A DNA stretch of 64,000 nucleotides from Escarpia spicata (taxonomy: Eukaryota > Annelida > Polychaeta > Sabellida > Siboglinidae): positions 1,054,001 through 1,118,000 of the forward strand of contig CAXEFP010000887.1 of the NCBI GenBank assembly GCA_963995525.1, in the 5' to 3' direction. The translations under genes and the position numbers were made by a program. The notes beneath the pieces are model-generated. The model was not told the DNA's origin, ran no database searches, and saw only the letters and a program-made list of their open reading frames with translations. Shown here piece by piece: positions 15,868 through 32,217 of this stretch (positions are counted from its first letter, which is position 1; every line of letters begins with the position of its first letter).

Positions 15868-18791
15868 GGAATAAAACATTGTACTACTGACACACATAAT
15901 ACATAGACTGGGAATAAAACATTGTACAACTGACACACATAATAAATAGACTGGGAATAAAACATTGTACTACTGACACTCATGATAAATAGACTGGGAA
16001 TAAAACATTGTACAACTGACACACATAATAAATAGACTGGGAATAAAACATTGTACAACTGATACACATAATAAATAGATTGGGAATAAAACATTGTACA
16101 ACTGACACACATAATATATAGACTGGGAATAAAACATTGTACTACTGACACACATAATACATAGACTGGGAATGAAACATTGTACAACTGACACTCATGA
16201 TAAATAGACTGGGAATGAAACATTGTACTACTGACACACATAATAAATATACTGGGAATAAAACATTGTACTACTGACACTCATGATAAATAGACTGGGA
16301 ATAAAACATTGTACTACTGACACACATAATAAATAGACTGGGAATAAAACATTGTAATACTTACACACATAATAAATAGACTGGGAATAAAACATTGTAC
16401 TACTGACACTGATGATAAATAGACTGGGAATAAAACATTGTACAACTAACACACATAATAAATAGACTGGGAATAAAACATTGTACAACTGACACACATA
16501 ATAAATAGACTGGGAATAAAACATTGTACAACTGACACACATAATACATAGACTGGGAATAAAACATTGTACAACTGACACACATAATACATAGACTGGG
16601 AATGAAACATTGTACAACTGACACACATAATAAATAGACTGGGAATGAAACATTGTACAACTGACACACATAATAAATAGACTGGGAATAAAACATTGTA
16701 CAACTGACACACATAATAAATAGACTGGGAATAAAACATTGTACTACTGACACACATAATAAATAGACTGGGAATGAAACATTGTACAACTGACACACAT
16801 AATAAATAGATTGGGAATAAAACATTGTACTACTGACACACATAATAAATAGACTGGGAATAAAACATTGTACTACTGACACACATAATACATAGACTGG
16901 GAATGGAATATTGTACAACTGACACACATAATAAATAGACTGGGAATGAAACATTGTACTACTGACACACATAATAAATAGACTGGGAATGAAACATTGT
17001 ACTACTAACACACATAATACATAGACTGGGAATGAAACATTGTACAACTGACACACATAATAAATAGACTGGGAATGAAACATTGTACAACTGACACTCA
17101 TGATAAATAGACTGGGAATGAAACATTGTACTACTGACACACATAATAAATAGACTGGGAATAAAACATTGTACTACTGACACTCATGATAAATAGACTG
17201 GGAATAAAACCTTGTACAACTGACACACATAATAAATAGACTGGGAATAAATCATTGTACTACTGACACACATAATAAATAGACTGGGAATAAAACATTG
17301 TACTACTGACACTGATGATAAATAGACTGGGAATAAAACATTGTACAACTAACACACATAATAAATAGACTGGGAATAAAACATTGTACAACTGACACAC
17401 ATAATAAATAGACTGGGAATAAAACATTGTACAACTGACACACATAATACATAGACTGGGAATAAAACATTGTACTACTGACACACATAATACATAGACT
17501 GGGAATGAAACATTGTACAACTGACACACATAATAAATAGACTGGGAATGAAACATTGTACTACTGACACTCATGATAAATAGACTGGGAATAAAACATT
17601 GTACTACTGACACACATAATAAATAGACTGGGAATAAAACATTGTACTACTGACACACATAATAAATAGACTGGGAATAAAACATTGTACTACTGACACT
17701 GATGATAAATAGACTGGGAATAAAACATTGTACAACTAACACACATAATAAATAGACTGGGAATAAAACATTGTACAACTGACACACATAATAAATAGAC
17801 TGGGAATAAAACATTGTACAACTGACACACATAATACATAGACTGGGAATAAAACATTGTACTACTGACACACATAATACATAGACTGGGAATGAAACAT
17901 TGTACAACTGACACACATAATAAATAGACTGGGAATGAAACATTGTACTACTGACACACATAATAAATAGACTGGGAATGAAACATTGTACAACTGACAC
18001 TCATGATAAATAGACTGGGAATAAAACATTGTACTACTGACACACATAATAAGTAGACTGGGAATAAAACATTGTACAACTGACACACATAATACTTAGA
18101 CTGGGAATAAAACATTGTACTACTGACACACATAATACATAGACTGGGAATGAAACATTGTACAACTGACACACATAATAAATAGACTGGGAATGAAACA
18201 TTGTACTACTGACACACATAATAAATAGACTGGGAATGAAACATTGTACTACTAACACACATAATACATAGACTGGGAATGAAACATTGTACAACTGACA
18301 CACATAATAAATAGACTGGGAATGAAACATTGTACAACTGACACTCATGATAAATAGACTGGGAATGAAACATTGTACTACTGACACACATAATAAATAT
18401 ACTGGGAATAAAACATTGTACTACTGACACTCATGATAAATAGACTGGGAATAAAACATTGTACAACTGACACACATAATAAATAGACTGGGAATAAAAC
18501 ATTGTACTACTGACACACATAATAAATAGACTGGGAATAAACATTGTACTACTGACACTGATGATAAATAGACTGGGAATAAAACATTGTACAACTAACA
18601 CACATAATAAATAGACTGGGAATAAAACATTGTACAACTGACACACATAATAAATAGACTGGGAATAAAACATTGTACAACTGACACACATAATACATAG
18701 ACTGGGAATAAAACATTGTACTACTGACACACATAATACATAGACTGGGAATGAAACATTGTACAACTGACACACATAATAAATAGACTGG
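15525..18791 (+). repeat. higher-order repeat unit 1, 3267-bp period (76 monomers minus 1 bp)
   Basis: Recurs as 18792-22058 in direct tandem. The period is one base short of 76 x 43 because each unit contains the same 42-bp monomer (18534-18575 and 21801-21842). Order also agrees with 4300-5800 and 8000-9500 across the part 16950-18430. Confidence 0.92.
18534..18575 (+). repeat. 42-bp monomer (1-bp deletion in the A-run)
   Basis: This position-27/28/31 variant monomer (CACTGATG type) has three A after GGAAT instead of four, so it is one base short. The same deletion is present 3267 bp to the right (21801-21842) and nowhere else I could find. It therefore predates the 3267-bp duplication. 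Confidence 0.95.
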
Positions 18792-21700
18792 GAATGAAAC
18801 ATTGTACTACTGACACACATAATAAATAGACTGGGAATGAAACATTGTACAACTGACACACATAATAAATAGACTGGGAATGAAACATTGTACTACTAAC
18901 ACATATAATACATAGACTGGGAATAAAACATTGTACTACTGACACACATAATACATAGACTGGGAGTAAAACATTGTTCAACTGACACACATAATAAATA
19001 GACTGGGAATGAAACATTGTACTACTGACACACATAATAAATAGACTGGGAATGAAACATTGTACTACTGACACACATAATAAATAGACTGGGAATGAAA
19101 CATTGTACAACTGACACACATAATAAATAGACTGGGAATAAAACATTGTACTACTGACACACATAATACATAGACTGGGAATAAAACATTGTACAACTGA
19201 CACACATAATAAATAGACTGGGAATAAAACATTGTACTACTGACACTCATGATAAATAGACTGGGAATAAAACATTGTACAACTGACACACATAATAAAT
19301 AGACTGGGAATAAAACATTGTACAACTGATACACATAATAAATAGATTGGGAATAAAACATTGTACAACTGACACACATAATATATAGACTGGGAATAAA
19401 ACATTGTACTACTGACACACATAATACATAGACTGGGAATGAAACATTGTACAACTGACACTCATGATAAATAGACTGGGAATGAAACATTGTACTACTG
19501 ACACACATAATAAATATACTGGGAATAAAACATTGTACTACTGACACTCATGATAAATAGACTGGGAATAAAACATTGTACTACTGACACACATAATAAA
19601 TAGACTGGGAATAAAACATTGTAATACTTACACACATAATAAATAGACTGGGAATAAAACATTGTACTACTGACACTGATGATAAATAGACTGGGAATAA
19701 AACATTGTACAACTAACACACATAATAAATAGACTGGGAATAAAACATTGTACAACTGACACACATAATAAATAGACTGGGAATAAAACATTGTACAACT
19801 GACACACATAATACATAGACTGGGAATAAAACATTGTACAACTGACACACATAATACATAGACTGGGAATGAAACATTGTACAACTGACACACATAATAA
19901 ATAGACTGGGAATGAAACATTGTACAACTGACACACATAATAAATAGACTGGGAATAAAACATTGTACAACTGACACACATAATAAATAGACTGGGAATA
20001 AAACATTGTACTACTGACACACATAATAAATAGACTGGGAATGAAACATTGTACAACTGACACACATAATAAATAGATTGGGAATAAAACATTGTACTAC
20101 TGACACACATAATAAATAGACTGGGAATAAAACATTGTACTACTGACACACATAATACATAGACTGGGAATGGAATATTGTACAACTGACACACATAATA
20201 AATAGACTGGGAATGAAACATTGTACTACTGACACACATAATAAATAGACTGGGAATGAAACATTGTACTACTAACACACATAATACATAGACTGGGAAT
20301 GAAACATTGTACAACTGACACACATAATAAATAGACTGGGAATGAAACATTGTACAACTGACACTCATGATAAATAGACTGGGAATGAAACATTGTACTA
20401 CTGACACACATAATAAATAGACTGGGAATAAAACATTGTACTACTGACACTCATGATAAATAGACTGGGAATAAAACCTTGTACAACTGACACACATAAT
20501 AAATAGACTGGGAATAAATCATTGTACTACTGACACACATAATAAATAGACTGGGAATAAAACATTGTACTACTGACACTGATGATAAATAGACTGGGAA
20601 TAAAACATTGTACAACTAACACACATAATAAATAGACTGGGAATAAAACATTGTACAACTGACACACATAATAAATAGACTGGGAATAAAACATTGTACA
20701 ACTGACACACATAATACATAGACTGGGAATAAAACATTGTACTACTGACACACATAATACATAGACTGGGAATGAAACATTGTACAACTGACACACATAA
20801 TAAATAGACTGGGAATGAAACATTGTACTACTGACACTCATGATAAATAGACTGGGAATAAAACATTGTACTACTGACACACATAATAAATAGACTGGGA
20901 ATAAAACATTGTACTACTGACACACATAATAAATAGACTGGGAATAAAACATTGTACTACTGACACTGATGATAAATAGACTGGGAATAAAACATTGTAC
21001 AACTAACACACATAATAAATAGACTGGGAATAAAACATTGTACAACTGACACACATAATAAATAGACTGGGAATAAAACATTGTACAACTGACACACATA
21101 ATACATAGACTGGGAATAAAACATTGTACTACTGACACACATAATACATAGACTGGGAATGAAACATTGTACAACTGACACACATAATAAATAGACTGGG
21201 AATGAAACATTGTACTACTGACACACATAATAAATAGACTGGGAATGAAACATTGTACAACTGACACTCATGATAAATAGACTGGGAATAAAACATTGTA
21301 CTACTGACACACATAATAAGTAGACTGGGAATAAAACATTGTACAACTGACACACATAATACTTAGACTGGGAATAAAACATTGTACTACTGACACACAT
21401 AATACATAGACTGGGAATGAAACATTGTACAACTGACACACATAATAAATAGACTGGGAATGAAACATTGTACTACTGACACACATAATAAATAGACTGG
21501 GAATGAAACATTGTACTACTAACACACATAATACATAGACTGGGAATGAAACATTGTACAACTGACACACATAATAAATAGACTGGGAATGAAACATTGT
21601 ACAACTGACACTCATGATAAATAGACTGGGAATGAAACATTGTACTACTGACACACATAATAAATATACTGGGAATAAAACATTGTACTACTGACACTCA

Positions 21701-22172
21701 TGATAAATAGACTGGGAATAAAACATTGTACAACTGACACACATAATAAATAGACTGGGAATAAAACATTGTACTACTGACACACATAATAAATAGACTG
21801 GGAATAAACATTGTACTACTGACACTGATGATAAATAGACTGGGAATAAAACATTGTACAACTAACACACATAATAAATAGACTGGGAATAAAACATTGT
21901 ACAACTGACACACATAATAAATAGACTGGGAATAAAACATTGTACAACTGACACACATAATACATAGACTGGGAATAAAACATTGTACTACTGACACACA
22001 TAATACATAGACTGGGAATGAAACATTGTACAACTGACACACATAATAAATAGACTGGGAATGAAACATTGTACTACTGACACACATAATAAATAGACTG
22101 GGAATGAAACATTGTACAACTGACACACATAATAAATAGACTGGGAATGAAACATTGTACTACTAACACACA
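18792..22172 (+). repeat. higher-order repeat unit 2, 3267-bp period, plus about 113 bp overhang
   Basis: Adjoins unit 1 and repeats its order. Similarity to the start of the unit extends to about 22172 before the sequence switches to the order found at about 9960. The unit is almost substitution-free relative to unit 1, which suggests a recent duplication. Confidence 0.92.
21801..21842 (+). repeat. 42-bp monomer, second copy of the same deletion
   Basis: Identical one-base loss to 18534-18575. Measured monomer starts are 21801 and 21843. Confidence 0.95.
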
Positions 22173-24390
22173 TAATACATAGACTGGGAATAAAACAGTG
22201 TACTACTGACACACATAATAAATAGACTGGGAATAAAACATCGTACAACTGACACACATAATAAATAGACTGGGAATAAAACATTGTACAACTGACACAC
22301 ATAATAAATAGACTGGGAATAAAAAATTGTACAACTGACACACATAATAAACAGACTGGGAATAAAACATTGTACTACTGACACACATAATACATAGACT
22401 GGGAGTAAAACATTGTTCAACTGACACACATAATAAATACACTGGGAATGAAATATTGTACTACTGACACACATAATAAATAGACTGGGAATGAAACATT
22501 GTACTACTGACACACATAATACATAGACTGGGAATGAAACATTGTACAACTGACACACATAATACATAGACTGGGAATGAAACATTGTACAACTGACACA
22601 CATAATAAATAGACTGGGAATGAAACATTGTACAACTGACACACATAATAAATAGACTGGGAATAAAACATTGTACAACTGACACACATAATAAATAGAC
22701 TGGGAATAAAACATTGTACTACTGACACACATAATAAATAGACTGGGAATGAAACATTGTACAACTGACACACATAATAAATAGATTGGGAATAAAACAT
22801 TGTACTACTGACACACATAATACATAGACTGGGAATAAAACATTGTACAACTGACACACATAATAAATAGACTGGGAATAAAACATTGTACTACTGACAC
22901 TCATGATAAATAGACTGGGAATAAAACATTGTACAACTGACACACATAATAAATAGACTGGGAATAAAACATTGTACAACTGACACACATAATAAATAGA
23001 CTGGGAATAAAACATTGTACAACTGACACACATAATATATAGATTGGGAATAAAACATTGTACTACTGACACACATAATACATAGACTGGGAATGAAACA
23101 TTGTACAACTGACACTCATGATAAATAGACTGGGAATGAAACATTGTACTACTGACACACATAATAAATAGACTGGGAATAAAACATTGTACTACTGACA
23201 CTCATGATAAATAGACTGGGAATAAAACATTGTACTACTGACACACATAATAAATAGACTGGGAATAAAACATTGTACTACTGACACACATAATAAATAG
23301 ACTGGGAATAAAACATTGTACTACTGACACTGATGATAAATAGACTGGGAATAAAACATTGTACAACTAACACACATAATAAATAGACTGGGAATAAAAC
23401 ATTGTACAACTGACACACATAATAAATAGACTGGGAATAAAACATTGTACAACTGACACACATAATACATAGACTGGGAATAAAACATTGTACTACTGAC
23501 ACACATAATACATAGACTGGGAATGAAACATTGTACAACTGACACACATAATAAATAGACTGGGAATGAAACATTGTACTACTGACACACATAATAAATA
23601 GACTGGGAATGAAACATTGTACAACTGACACTCATGATAAATAGACTGGGAATAAAACATTGTACTACTGACACACATAATAAGTAGACTGGGAATAAAA
23701 CATTGTACAACTGACACACATAATACTTAGACAGGGAATAAAACATTGTACTACTGACACACATAATACATAGACTGGGAATGAAACATTGTACAACTGA
23801 CACACATAATAAATAGACTGGGAATGAAACATTGTACTACTGACACACATAATAAATAGACTGGGAATGAAACATTGTACTACTAACACACATAATACAT
23901 AGAGTGGGAATGAAACATTGTACAACTGACACACATAATAAATAGACTGGGAATGAAACATTGTACAACTGACACTCATGATAAATAGACTGGGAATGAA
24001 ACATTGTACTACTGACACACATAATAAATAGACTGGGAATAAAACATTGTACTACTGACACTCATGATAAATAGACTGCGAATAAAACATTGTACAACTG
24101 ACACACATAATAAATAGACTGGGAATAAAACATTGTACTACTGACACACATAATAAATAGATTGGGAATAAAACATTGTACTACTGACACTGATGATAAA
24201 TAGACTGGGAATAAAACATTGTACAACTAACACACATAATAAATAGACTGGGAATAAAACATTGTACAACTGACACACATAATAAATAGACTGGGAATAA
24301 AACATTGTACAACTGACACACATAATACATAGACTGGGAATAAAACATTGTACTACTGACACACATAATACATAGACTGGGAATGAAACA
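21843..24390 (+). repeat. long-range copy of 9633-12180 (12210-bp displacement)
   Basis: Variant order follows 9633-12180 for about 2.5 kb. It includes the five-A monomer near 22321, the GGGAGT/GTTCAA monomer near 22401 and the CTTAGACAGG / GAGTGGG / TGCGAAT series at 23725, 23900 and 24078. A private change (TACACT near 22439) distinguishes it. At about 23067 it begins to match 13910-16850 as well. Confidence 0.85.
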
Positions 24391-26007
24391 TTGTACAACT
24401 GACACACATAATAAATAGACTGGGAATGAAACATTGTACTACTGACACACATAATAAATAGACTGGGAATGAAACATTGTACAACTGACACACATAATAA
24501 ATAGACTGGGAATGAAACATTGTACTACTAACACATATAATACATAGACTGGGAATAAAACATTGTACTACTGACACACATAATACATAGACTGGGAGTA
24601 AAACATTGTTCAAATGACACACATAATAAATAGACTGGGAATGAAATATTGTACTACTGACACACATAATAAATATACTGGGAATGAAACATTGTACTAC
24701 TGACACACATAATAAATAGACTGGGAATGAAACATTGTACAACTGACACACATAATAAATAGACTGGGAATGAAACATTGTACTACTAACACATATAATA
24801 CATAGACTGGGAATAAAACATTGTACTACTGACACACATAATACATAGACTGGGAGTAAAACATTGTTCAACTGACACACATAATAAATAGACTGGGAAT
24901 GAAATATTGTACTACTGACACACATAATAAATAGACTGGGAATGAAACATTGTACTACTGACACACATAATAAATAGACTGGGAATGAAACATTGTACAA
25001 CTGACACACATAATAAATAGACTGGGAATAAAACATTGTACTACTGACACACATAATACATAGACTGGGAATAAAACATTGTACAACTGACACACATAAT
25101 AAATAGACTGGGAATAAAACATTGTACTACTGACACTCATGATAAATAGACTGGGAATAAAACATTGTACAACTGACACACATAATAAATAGACTGGAAA
25201 TAAAACATTGTACAACTGATACACATAATAAATAGATTGGGAATAAAACATTGTACAACTGACACACATAATATATAGACTGGGAATAAAACATTGTACT
25301 ACTGACACACATAATACATAGACTGGGAATGAAACATTGTACAACTGACACTCATGATAAATAGACTGGGAATGAAACATTGTACTACTGACACACATAA
25401 TAAATATACTGGGAATAAAACATTGTACTACTGACACTCATGATAAATAGACTGGGAATAAAACATTGTACTACTGACACACATAATAAATAGACTGGGA
25501 TTAAAACATTGTAATACTTACACACATAATAAATAGACTGGGAATAAAACATTGTACTACTGACACTGATGATAAATAGACTGGGAATAAAACATTGTAC
25601 AACTAACACACATAATAAATAGACTGGGAATAAAACATTGTACAACTGACACACATAATAAATAGACTGGGAATAAAACATTGTACAACTGACACACATA
25701 ATACATAGACTGGGAATAAAACATTGTACAACTGACACACATAATACATAGACTGGGAATGAAACATTGTACAACTGACACACATAATAAATAGACTGGG
25801 AATGAAACATTGTACAACTGACACACATAATAAATAGACTGGGAATAAAACATTGTACAACTGACACACATAATAAATAGACTGGGAATAAAACATTGTA
25901 CTACTGACACACATAATAAATAGACTGGGAATGAAACATTGTACAACTGACACACATAATAAATAGATTGGGAATAAAACATTGTACTACTGACACACAT
26001 AATACAT
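23067..26007 (+). repeat. long-range copy of 13910-16850 (9157-bp displacement)
   Basis: About 2.9 kb in the same order, including a 258-bp doublet at 24509-25024 that matches the doublet at 15352-15867. Private changes are few, for example GGAAAT near 25197 and GGGATT near 25499. The displacement is 2 bp short of 213 x 43, exactly the two 1-bp deletions lying between the copies. Confidence 0.88.
24509..25024 (+). repeat. 258-bp cassette doublet
   Basis: Cassettes at 24509-24766 and 24767-25024, arranged as at 15352-15867, with the GTTCAAATG form in the first and GTTCAACTG in the second. Confidence 0.85.
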
Positions 26008-27621
26008 AGACTGGGAATAAAACATTGTACAACTGACACACATAATAAATAGACTGGGAATAAAACATTGTACTACTGACACTCATGATAAATAGACTGG
26101 GAATAAAACATTGTACAACTGACACACATAATAAATAGACTGGGAATAAAACATTGTACAACTGACACACATAATAAATAGACTGGGAATAAAACATTGT
26201 ACAACTGACACACATAATATATAGATTGGGAATAAAACATTGTACTTCTGACACACATAATACATAGACTGGGAATGAAACATTGTACAACTGACACTCA
26301 TGATAAATAGACTGGGAATGAAACATTGTACTACTGACACACATAATAAATAGACTGGGAATAAAACATTGTACTACTGACACTCATGATAAATAGACTG
26401 GGAATAAAACATTGTACTACTGACACACATAATAAATAGACTGGGAATAAAACATTGTACTACTGACACACATAATAAATAGACTGGGAATAAAACATTG
26501 TACTACTGACACTGATGATAAATAGACTGGGAATAAAACATTGTACAACTAACACACATAATAAATAGACTGGGAATAAAACATTGTACAACTGACACAC
26601 ATAATAAATAGACTGGGAATAAAACATTGTACAACTGACACACATAATACATAGACTGGGAATAAAACATTGTACAACTGACACACATAATACATAGACT
26701 GGGAATGAAACATTGTACAACTGACACACATAATAAATAGACTGGGAATGAAACATTGTACAACTGACACACATAATAAATAGACTGGGAATAAAACATT
26801 GTACAACTGACACACATAATAAATAGACTGGGAATAAAACATTGTACTACTGACACACATAATAAATAGACTGGGAATGAAACATTGTACAACTGACACA
26901 CATAATAAATAGATTGGGAATAAAACATTGTACTACTGACACACATAATACATAGACTGGGAATAAAACATTGTACAACTGACACACATAATAAATAGAC
27001 TGGGAATAAAACATTGTACTACTGACACTCATGATAAATAGACTGGGAATAAAACATTGTACAACTGACACACATAATAAATAGACTGGGAATAAAACAT
27101 TGTACAACTGACACACATAATAAATAGACTGGGAATAAAACATTGTACAACTGACACACATAATATATAGATTGGGAATAAAACATTGTACTTCTGACAC
27201 ACATAATACATAGACTGGGAATGAAACATTGTACAACTGACACTCATGATAAATAGACTGGGAATGAAACATTGTACTACTGACACACATAATAAATAGA
27301 CTGGGAATAAAACATTGTACTACTGACACTCATGATAAATAGACTGGGAATAAAACATTGTACTACTGACACACATAATAAATAGACTGGGAATAAAACA
27401 TTGTACTACTGACACACATAATAAATAGACTGGGAATAAAACATTGTACTACTGACACTGATGATAAATAGACTGGGAATAAAACATTGTACAACTAACA
27501 CACATAATAAATAGACTGGGAATAAAACATTGTACAACTGACACACATAATAAATAGACTGGGAATAAAACATTGTACAACTGACACACATAATACATAG
27601 ACTGGGAATAAAACATTGTAC
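25530..27621 (+). repeat. tandem duplication, 946-bp period (22 monomers)
   Basis: Units 25530-26475 and 26476-27421 have the same monomer order, followed by about 200 bp of a third partial copy to 27621. A rare GTACTTCTG monomer occurs in both (about 26245 and 27191). I could see no substitution separating the two units over most of their length. Confidence 0.9.
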
Positions 27622-28740
27622 TACTGACACACATAATACATAGACTGGGAATGAAACATTGTACAACTGACACACATAATAAATAGACTGGGAATGAAAC
27701 ATTGTACTACTGACACACATAATAAATAGACTGGGAATGAAACATTGTACAACTGACACTCATGATAAATAGACTGGGAATAAAACATTGTACTACTGAC
27801 ACACATAATAAGTAGACTGGGAATAAAACATTGTACAACTGACACACATAATACTTAGACAGGGAATAAAACATTGTACTACTGACACAAATAATACATA
27901 GACTGGGAATGAAACATTGTACAACTGACACACATAATAAATAGACTGGGAATGAAACATTGTACTACTGACACACAGAATAAATAGACTGGGAATGAAA
28001 CATTGTACTACTAACACACATAATACATAGAGTGGGAATGAAACATTGTACAACTGACACACATAATAAATAGACTGGGAATGAAACATTGTACAACTGA
28101 CACTCATGATAAATAGACTGGGAATGAAACATTGTACTACTGACACACATAATAAATAGACTGGGAATAAAACATTGTACTACTGACACTCATGATAAAT
28201 AGACTGCGAATAAAACATTGTACAACTGACACACATAATAAATAGACTGGGAATAAAACATTGTACTACTGACACACATAATAAATAGACTGGGAATAAA
28301 ACATTGTACTACTGACACTGATGATAAATAGACTGGGAATAAAACATTGTACAACTAACACACATAATAAATAGACTGGGAATAAAACATTGTACAACTG
28401 ACACACATAATAAATAGACTGGGAATAAAACATTGTACAACTGACACACATAATACATAGACTGGGAATAAAACATTGTACTACTGACACACATAATACA
28501 TAGACTGGGAATGAAACATTGTACAACTGACACACATAATAAATAGACTGGGAATGAAACATTGTACTACTGACACACATAATAAATAGACTGGGAATGA
28601 AACATTGTACAACTGACACACATAATAAATAGACTGGGAATGAAACATTGTACTACTAACACATATAATACATAGACTGGGAATAAAACATTGTACTACT
28701 GACACACATAATACATAGACTGGGAGTAAAACATTGTTCA
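26690..28740 (+). repeat. copy of 22562-24612 (4128-bp displacement, 96 monomers)
   Basis: Order matches for about 2 kb, up to the GGGAGT/GTTCAA monomer near 28725. After that the displacement becomes 3870 bp (90 monomers) because this locus has one 258-bp cassette where 24509-25024 has two. Confidence 0.85.
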
Positions 28741-29251
28741 ACTGACACACATAATAAATAGACTGGGAATGAAATATTGTACTACTGACACACATAATAA
28801 ATAGACTGGGAATGAAACATTGTACTACTGACACACATAATAAATAGACTGGGAATGAAACATTGTACAACTGACACACATAATAAATAGACTGGGAATA
28901 AAACATTGTACTACTGACACACATAATACATAGACTGGGAATAAAACATTGTACAACTGACACACATAATAAATAGACTGGGAATAAAACATTGTACTAT
29001 TGACACTCATGATAAATAGACTGGGAATAAAACATTGTACAACTGACACACATAATAAATAGAATGGGAATAAAACATTGTACAACTGATACACATAATA
29101 AATAGATTGGGAATAAAACATTGTACAACTGACACACATAATATATAGACTGGGAATAAAACATTGTACTACTGACACACATAATACATACATTGGGAAT
29201 GAAACATTGTACAACTGACACTCATGATAAATAGACTGGGAATGAAACATT
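27956..29251 (+). repeat. segment repeated at 30880-32175 (2924-bp displacement, 68 monomers)
   Basis: Shares the TGCGAAT monomer (about 28206 and 31130), the CACTGATG anchor and a single 258-bp cassette. The 28985-29340 part carries an unusual density of private changes (ACTATTG, GAATGGG, TACATTGGG, GTTCTACTG) not seen in its partner. Confidence 0.83.
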
Positions 29252-29379
29252 GTTCTACTGACACTCATGATAAATAGACTGGGAATAAAACATTGTACTA
29301 CTGACACACATAATAAATAGACTGGGAATAAAACATTGTAATACTTACACACATAATAAATAGACTGGGAATAAAACAT

Positions 29380-30885
29380 TGTACTACTGACACTGATGAT
29401 AAATAGACTGGGAATAAAACATTGTACAACTAACACACATAATAAATAGACTGGGAATAAAACATTGTACAACTGACACACATAATAAATAGACTGGGAA
29501 TAAAACATTGTACAACTGACACACATAATACATAGACTGGGAATAAAACATTGTACTACTGACACTCATGATAAATACACTGGGAATAAAACATTGTACA
29601 ACTGACACGCATAATAAATAGACTGGGAATAAAACATTGTACAACTGACACACATAATAAATAGACTGGGAATAAAACATTGTACAACTGACACACATAA
29701 TATATAGACTGGGAATAAAACATTGTACTACTGACACACATAATACATAGACTGGGAATGAAACATTGTACAACTGACACTCATGATAAATAGACTGGGA
29801 ATGAAACATTGTACTACTGACACACATAATAAATAGACTGGGAATAAAACATTGTACTACTGACACTCATGATAAATAGACTGGGAATAAAACATTGTAC
29901 TACTGACACACATAATAAATAGACTGGGAATAAAACATTGTACAACTGACACACATAATACATAGACTGGGAATAAAACATTGTACTACTGACACACATA
30001 ATACATAGACTGGGAATGAAACATTGTACTACTGACACACATAATAAATAGATTGGGAATGAAACATTGTACTACTAACACACATAATACATAGACTGGG
30101 AATGAAACATTGTACAACTGACACACATAATAAATAGACTGGGAATGAAACATTGTACAACTGACACTTATGATAAATAGACTGGGAATGAAACATTGTA
30201 CTACTGACACACATAATAAATAGACTGGGAGTAAAACATTGTACTACTGACACTCATGATAAATAGACTGGGAATAAAACATTGTACTTCTGACACACAT
30301 AATAAATAGACTGGGAATAAAACATTGTACAACTAACACACATAATAAATAGACTGGGAATAAAACATTGTACAACTGACACACATAATAAATAGACTGG
30401 GAATAAAACATTGTACAACTGACACACATAATACATAGACTGGGAATAAAACATTGTACTACTGACACACATAATACATAGACTGGGAATGAAACATTGT
30501 ACAACTGACACACATAATAAATAGACTGGGAATGAAACATTGTACTACTGACACACATAATAAATAGACTGGGAATGAAACATTGTACAACTGACACTCA
30601 TGATAAATAGACTGGGAATAAAACATTGTACTACTGACACACATAATAAGTAGACTGGGAATAAAACATTGTACAACTGACACACATAATACTTAGACTG
30701 GGAATAAAACATTGTACTACTGACACACATAATACATAGACTGGGAATGAAACATTGTACAACTGACACACATAATAAATAGACTGGGAATGAAACATTG
30801 TACTACTGACACACATAATAAATAGACTGGGAATGAAACATTGTACTACTAACACACATAATACATAGACTGGGAATGAAACATT
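29380..30885 (+). repeat. segment repeated at 32218-33723 (2838-bp displacement, 66 monomers)
   Basis: Both copies carry the rare ACACGC monomer (about 29605 and 32443), the TACACT/TACATT monomer just before it, the GATTGGGAATG monomer (about 30050 and 32890) and the CACTTATG monomer (about 30164 and 33002). Inside, 30271-30485 and 33109-33323 differ by a gain and a loss of two monomers each (see 33066-33237). Confidence 0.85.
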
Positions 30886-32175
30886 GTACTACTGACACAC
30901 ATAATAAATAGACTGGGAATGAAACATTGTACTACTAACACACATAATACATAGAGTGGGAATGAAACATTGTACAACTGACACACATAATAAATAGACT
31001 GGGAATGAAACATTGTACAACTGACACTCATGATAAATAGACTGGGAATGAAACATTGTACTACTGACACACATAATAAATAGACTGGGAATAAAACATT
31101 GTACTACTGACACTCATGATAAATAGACTGCGAATAAAACATTGTACAACTGACACACATAATAAATAGACTGGGAATAAAACATTGTACTACTGACACA
31201 CATAATAAATAGACTGGGAATAAAACATTGTACTACTGACACTGATGATAAATAGACTGGGAATAAAACATTGTACAACTAACACACATAATAAATAGAC
31301 TGGGAATAAAACATTGTACAACTGACACACATAATAAATAGACTGGGAATAAAACATTGTACAACTGACACACATAATACATAGACTGGGAATAAAACAT
31401 TGTACTACTGACACACATAATACATAGACTGGGAATGAAACATTGTACAACTGACACACATAATAAATAGACTGGGAATGAAACATTGTACTACTGACAC
31501 ACATAATAAATAGACTGGGAATGAAACATTGTACAACTGACACACATAATAAATAGACTGGGAATGAAACATTGTACTACTAATACATATAATACATAGA
31601 CTGGGAATAAAACATTGTACTACTGACACACATAATACATAGACTGGGAGTAAAACATTGTTCAACTGACACACATAATAAATAGACTGGGAATGAAATA
31701 TTGTACTACTGACACACATAATAAATAGACTGGGAATGAAACATTGTACTACTGACACACATAATAAATAGACTGGGAATGAAACATTGTACAACTGACA
31801 CACATAATAAATAGACTGGGAATAAAACATTGTACTACTGAAACACATAATACATAGACTGGGAATAAAACATTGTACAACTGACACACATAATAAATAG
31901 ACTGGGAATAAAACATTGTACTACTGACACTCATGATAAATAGACTGGGAATAAAACATTGTACAACTGACACACATAATAAATAGACTGGGAATAAAAC
32001 ATTGTACAACTGATACACATAATAAATAGATTGGGAATAAAACATTGTACAACTGACACACATAATATATAGACTGGGAATAAAACATTGTACTACTGAC
32101 ACACATAATACATAGACTGGGAATGAAACATTGTACAACTGACACTCATGATAAATAGACTGGGAATGAAACATT
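30880..32175 (+). repeat. copy of 27956-29251
   Basis: Displacement 2924 bp. Private changes include TAATACATATA near 31571 and ACTGAAACAC near 31840. It runs directly into the 2838-bp-displaced copy that begins near 32218. Confidence 0.83.
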
Positions 32176-32217
32176 GTACAACTGACACACATAATAAATA
32201 TACTGGGAATAAAACAT

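Noticed and set aside
18431..18859. Apparent 142-codon frame that breaks the usual period, repeated at 21698-22126
   Set aside because: It is caused by the 1-bp deletion monomers at 18534 and 21801, which join two minus frames. It is not a separate gene.
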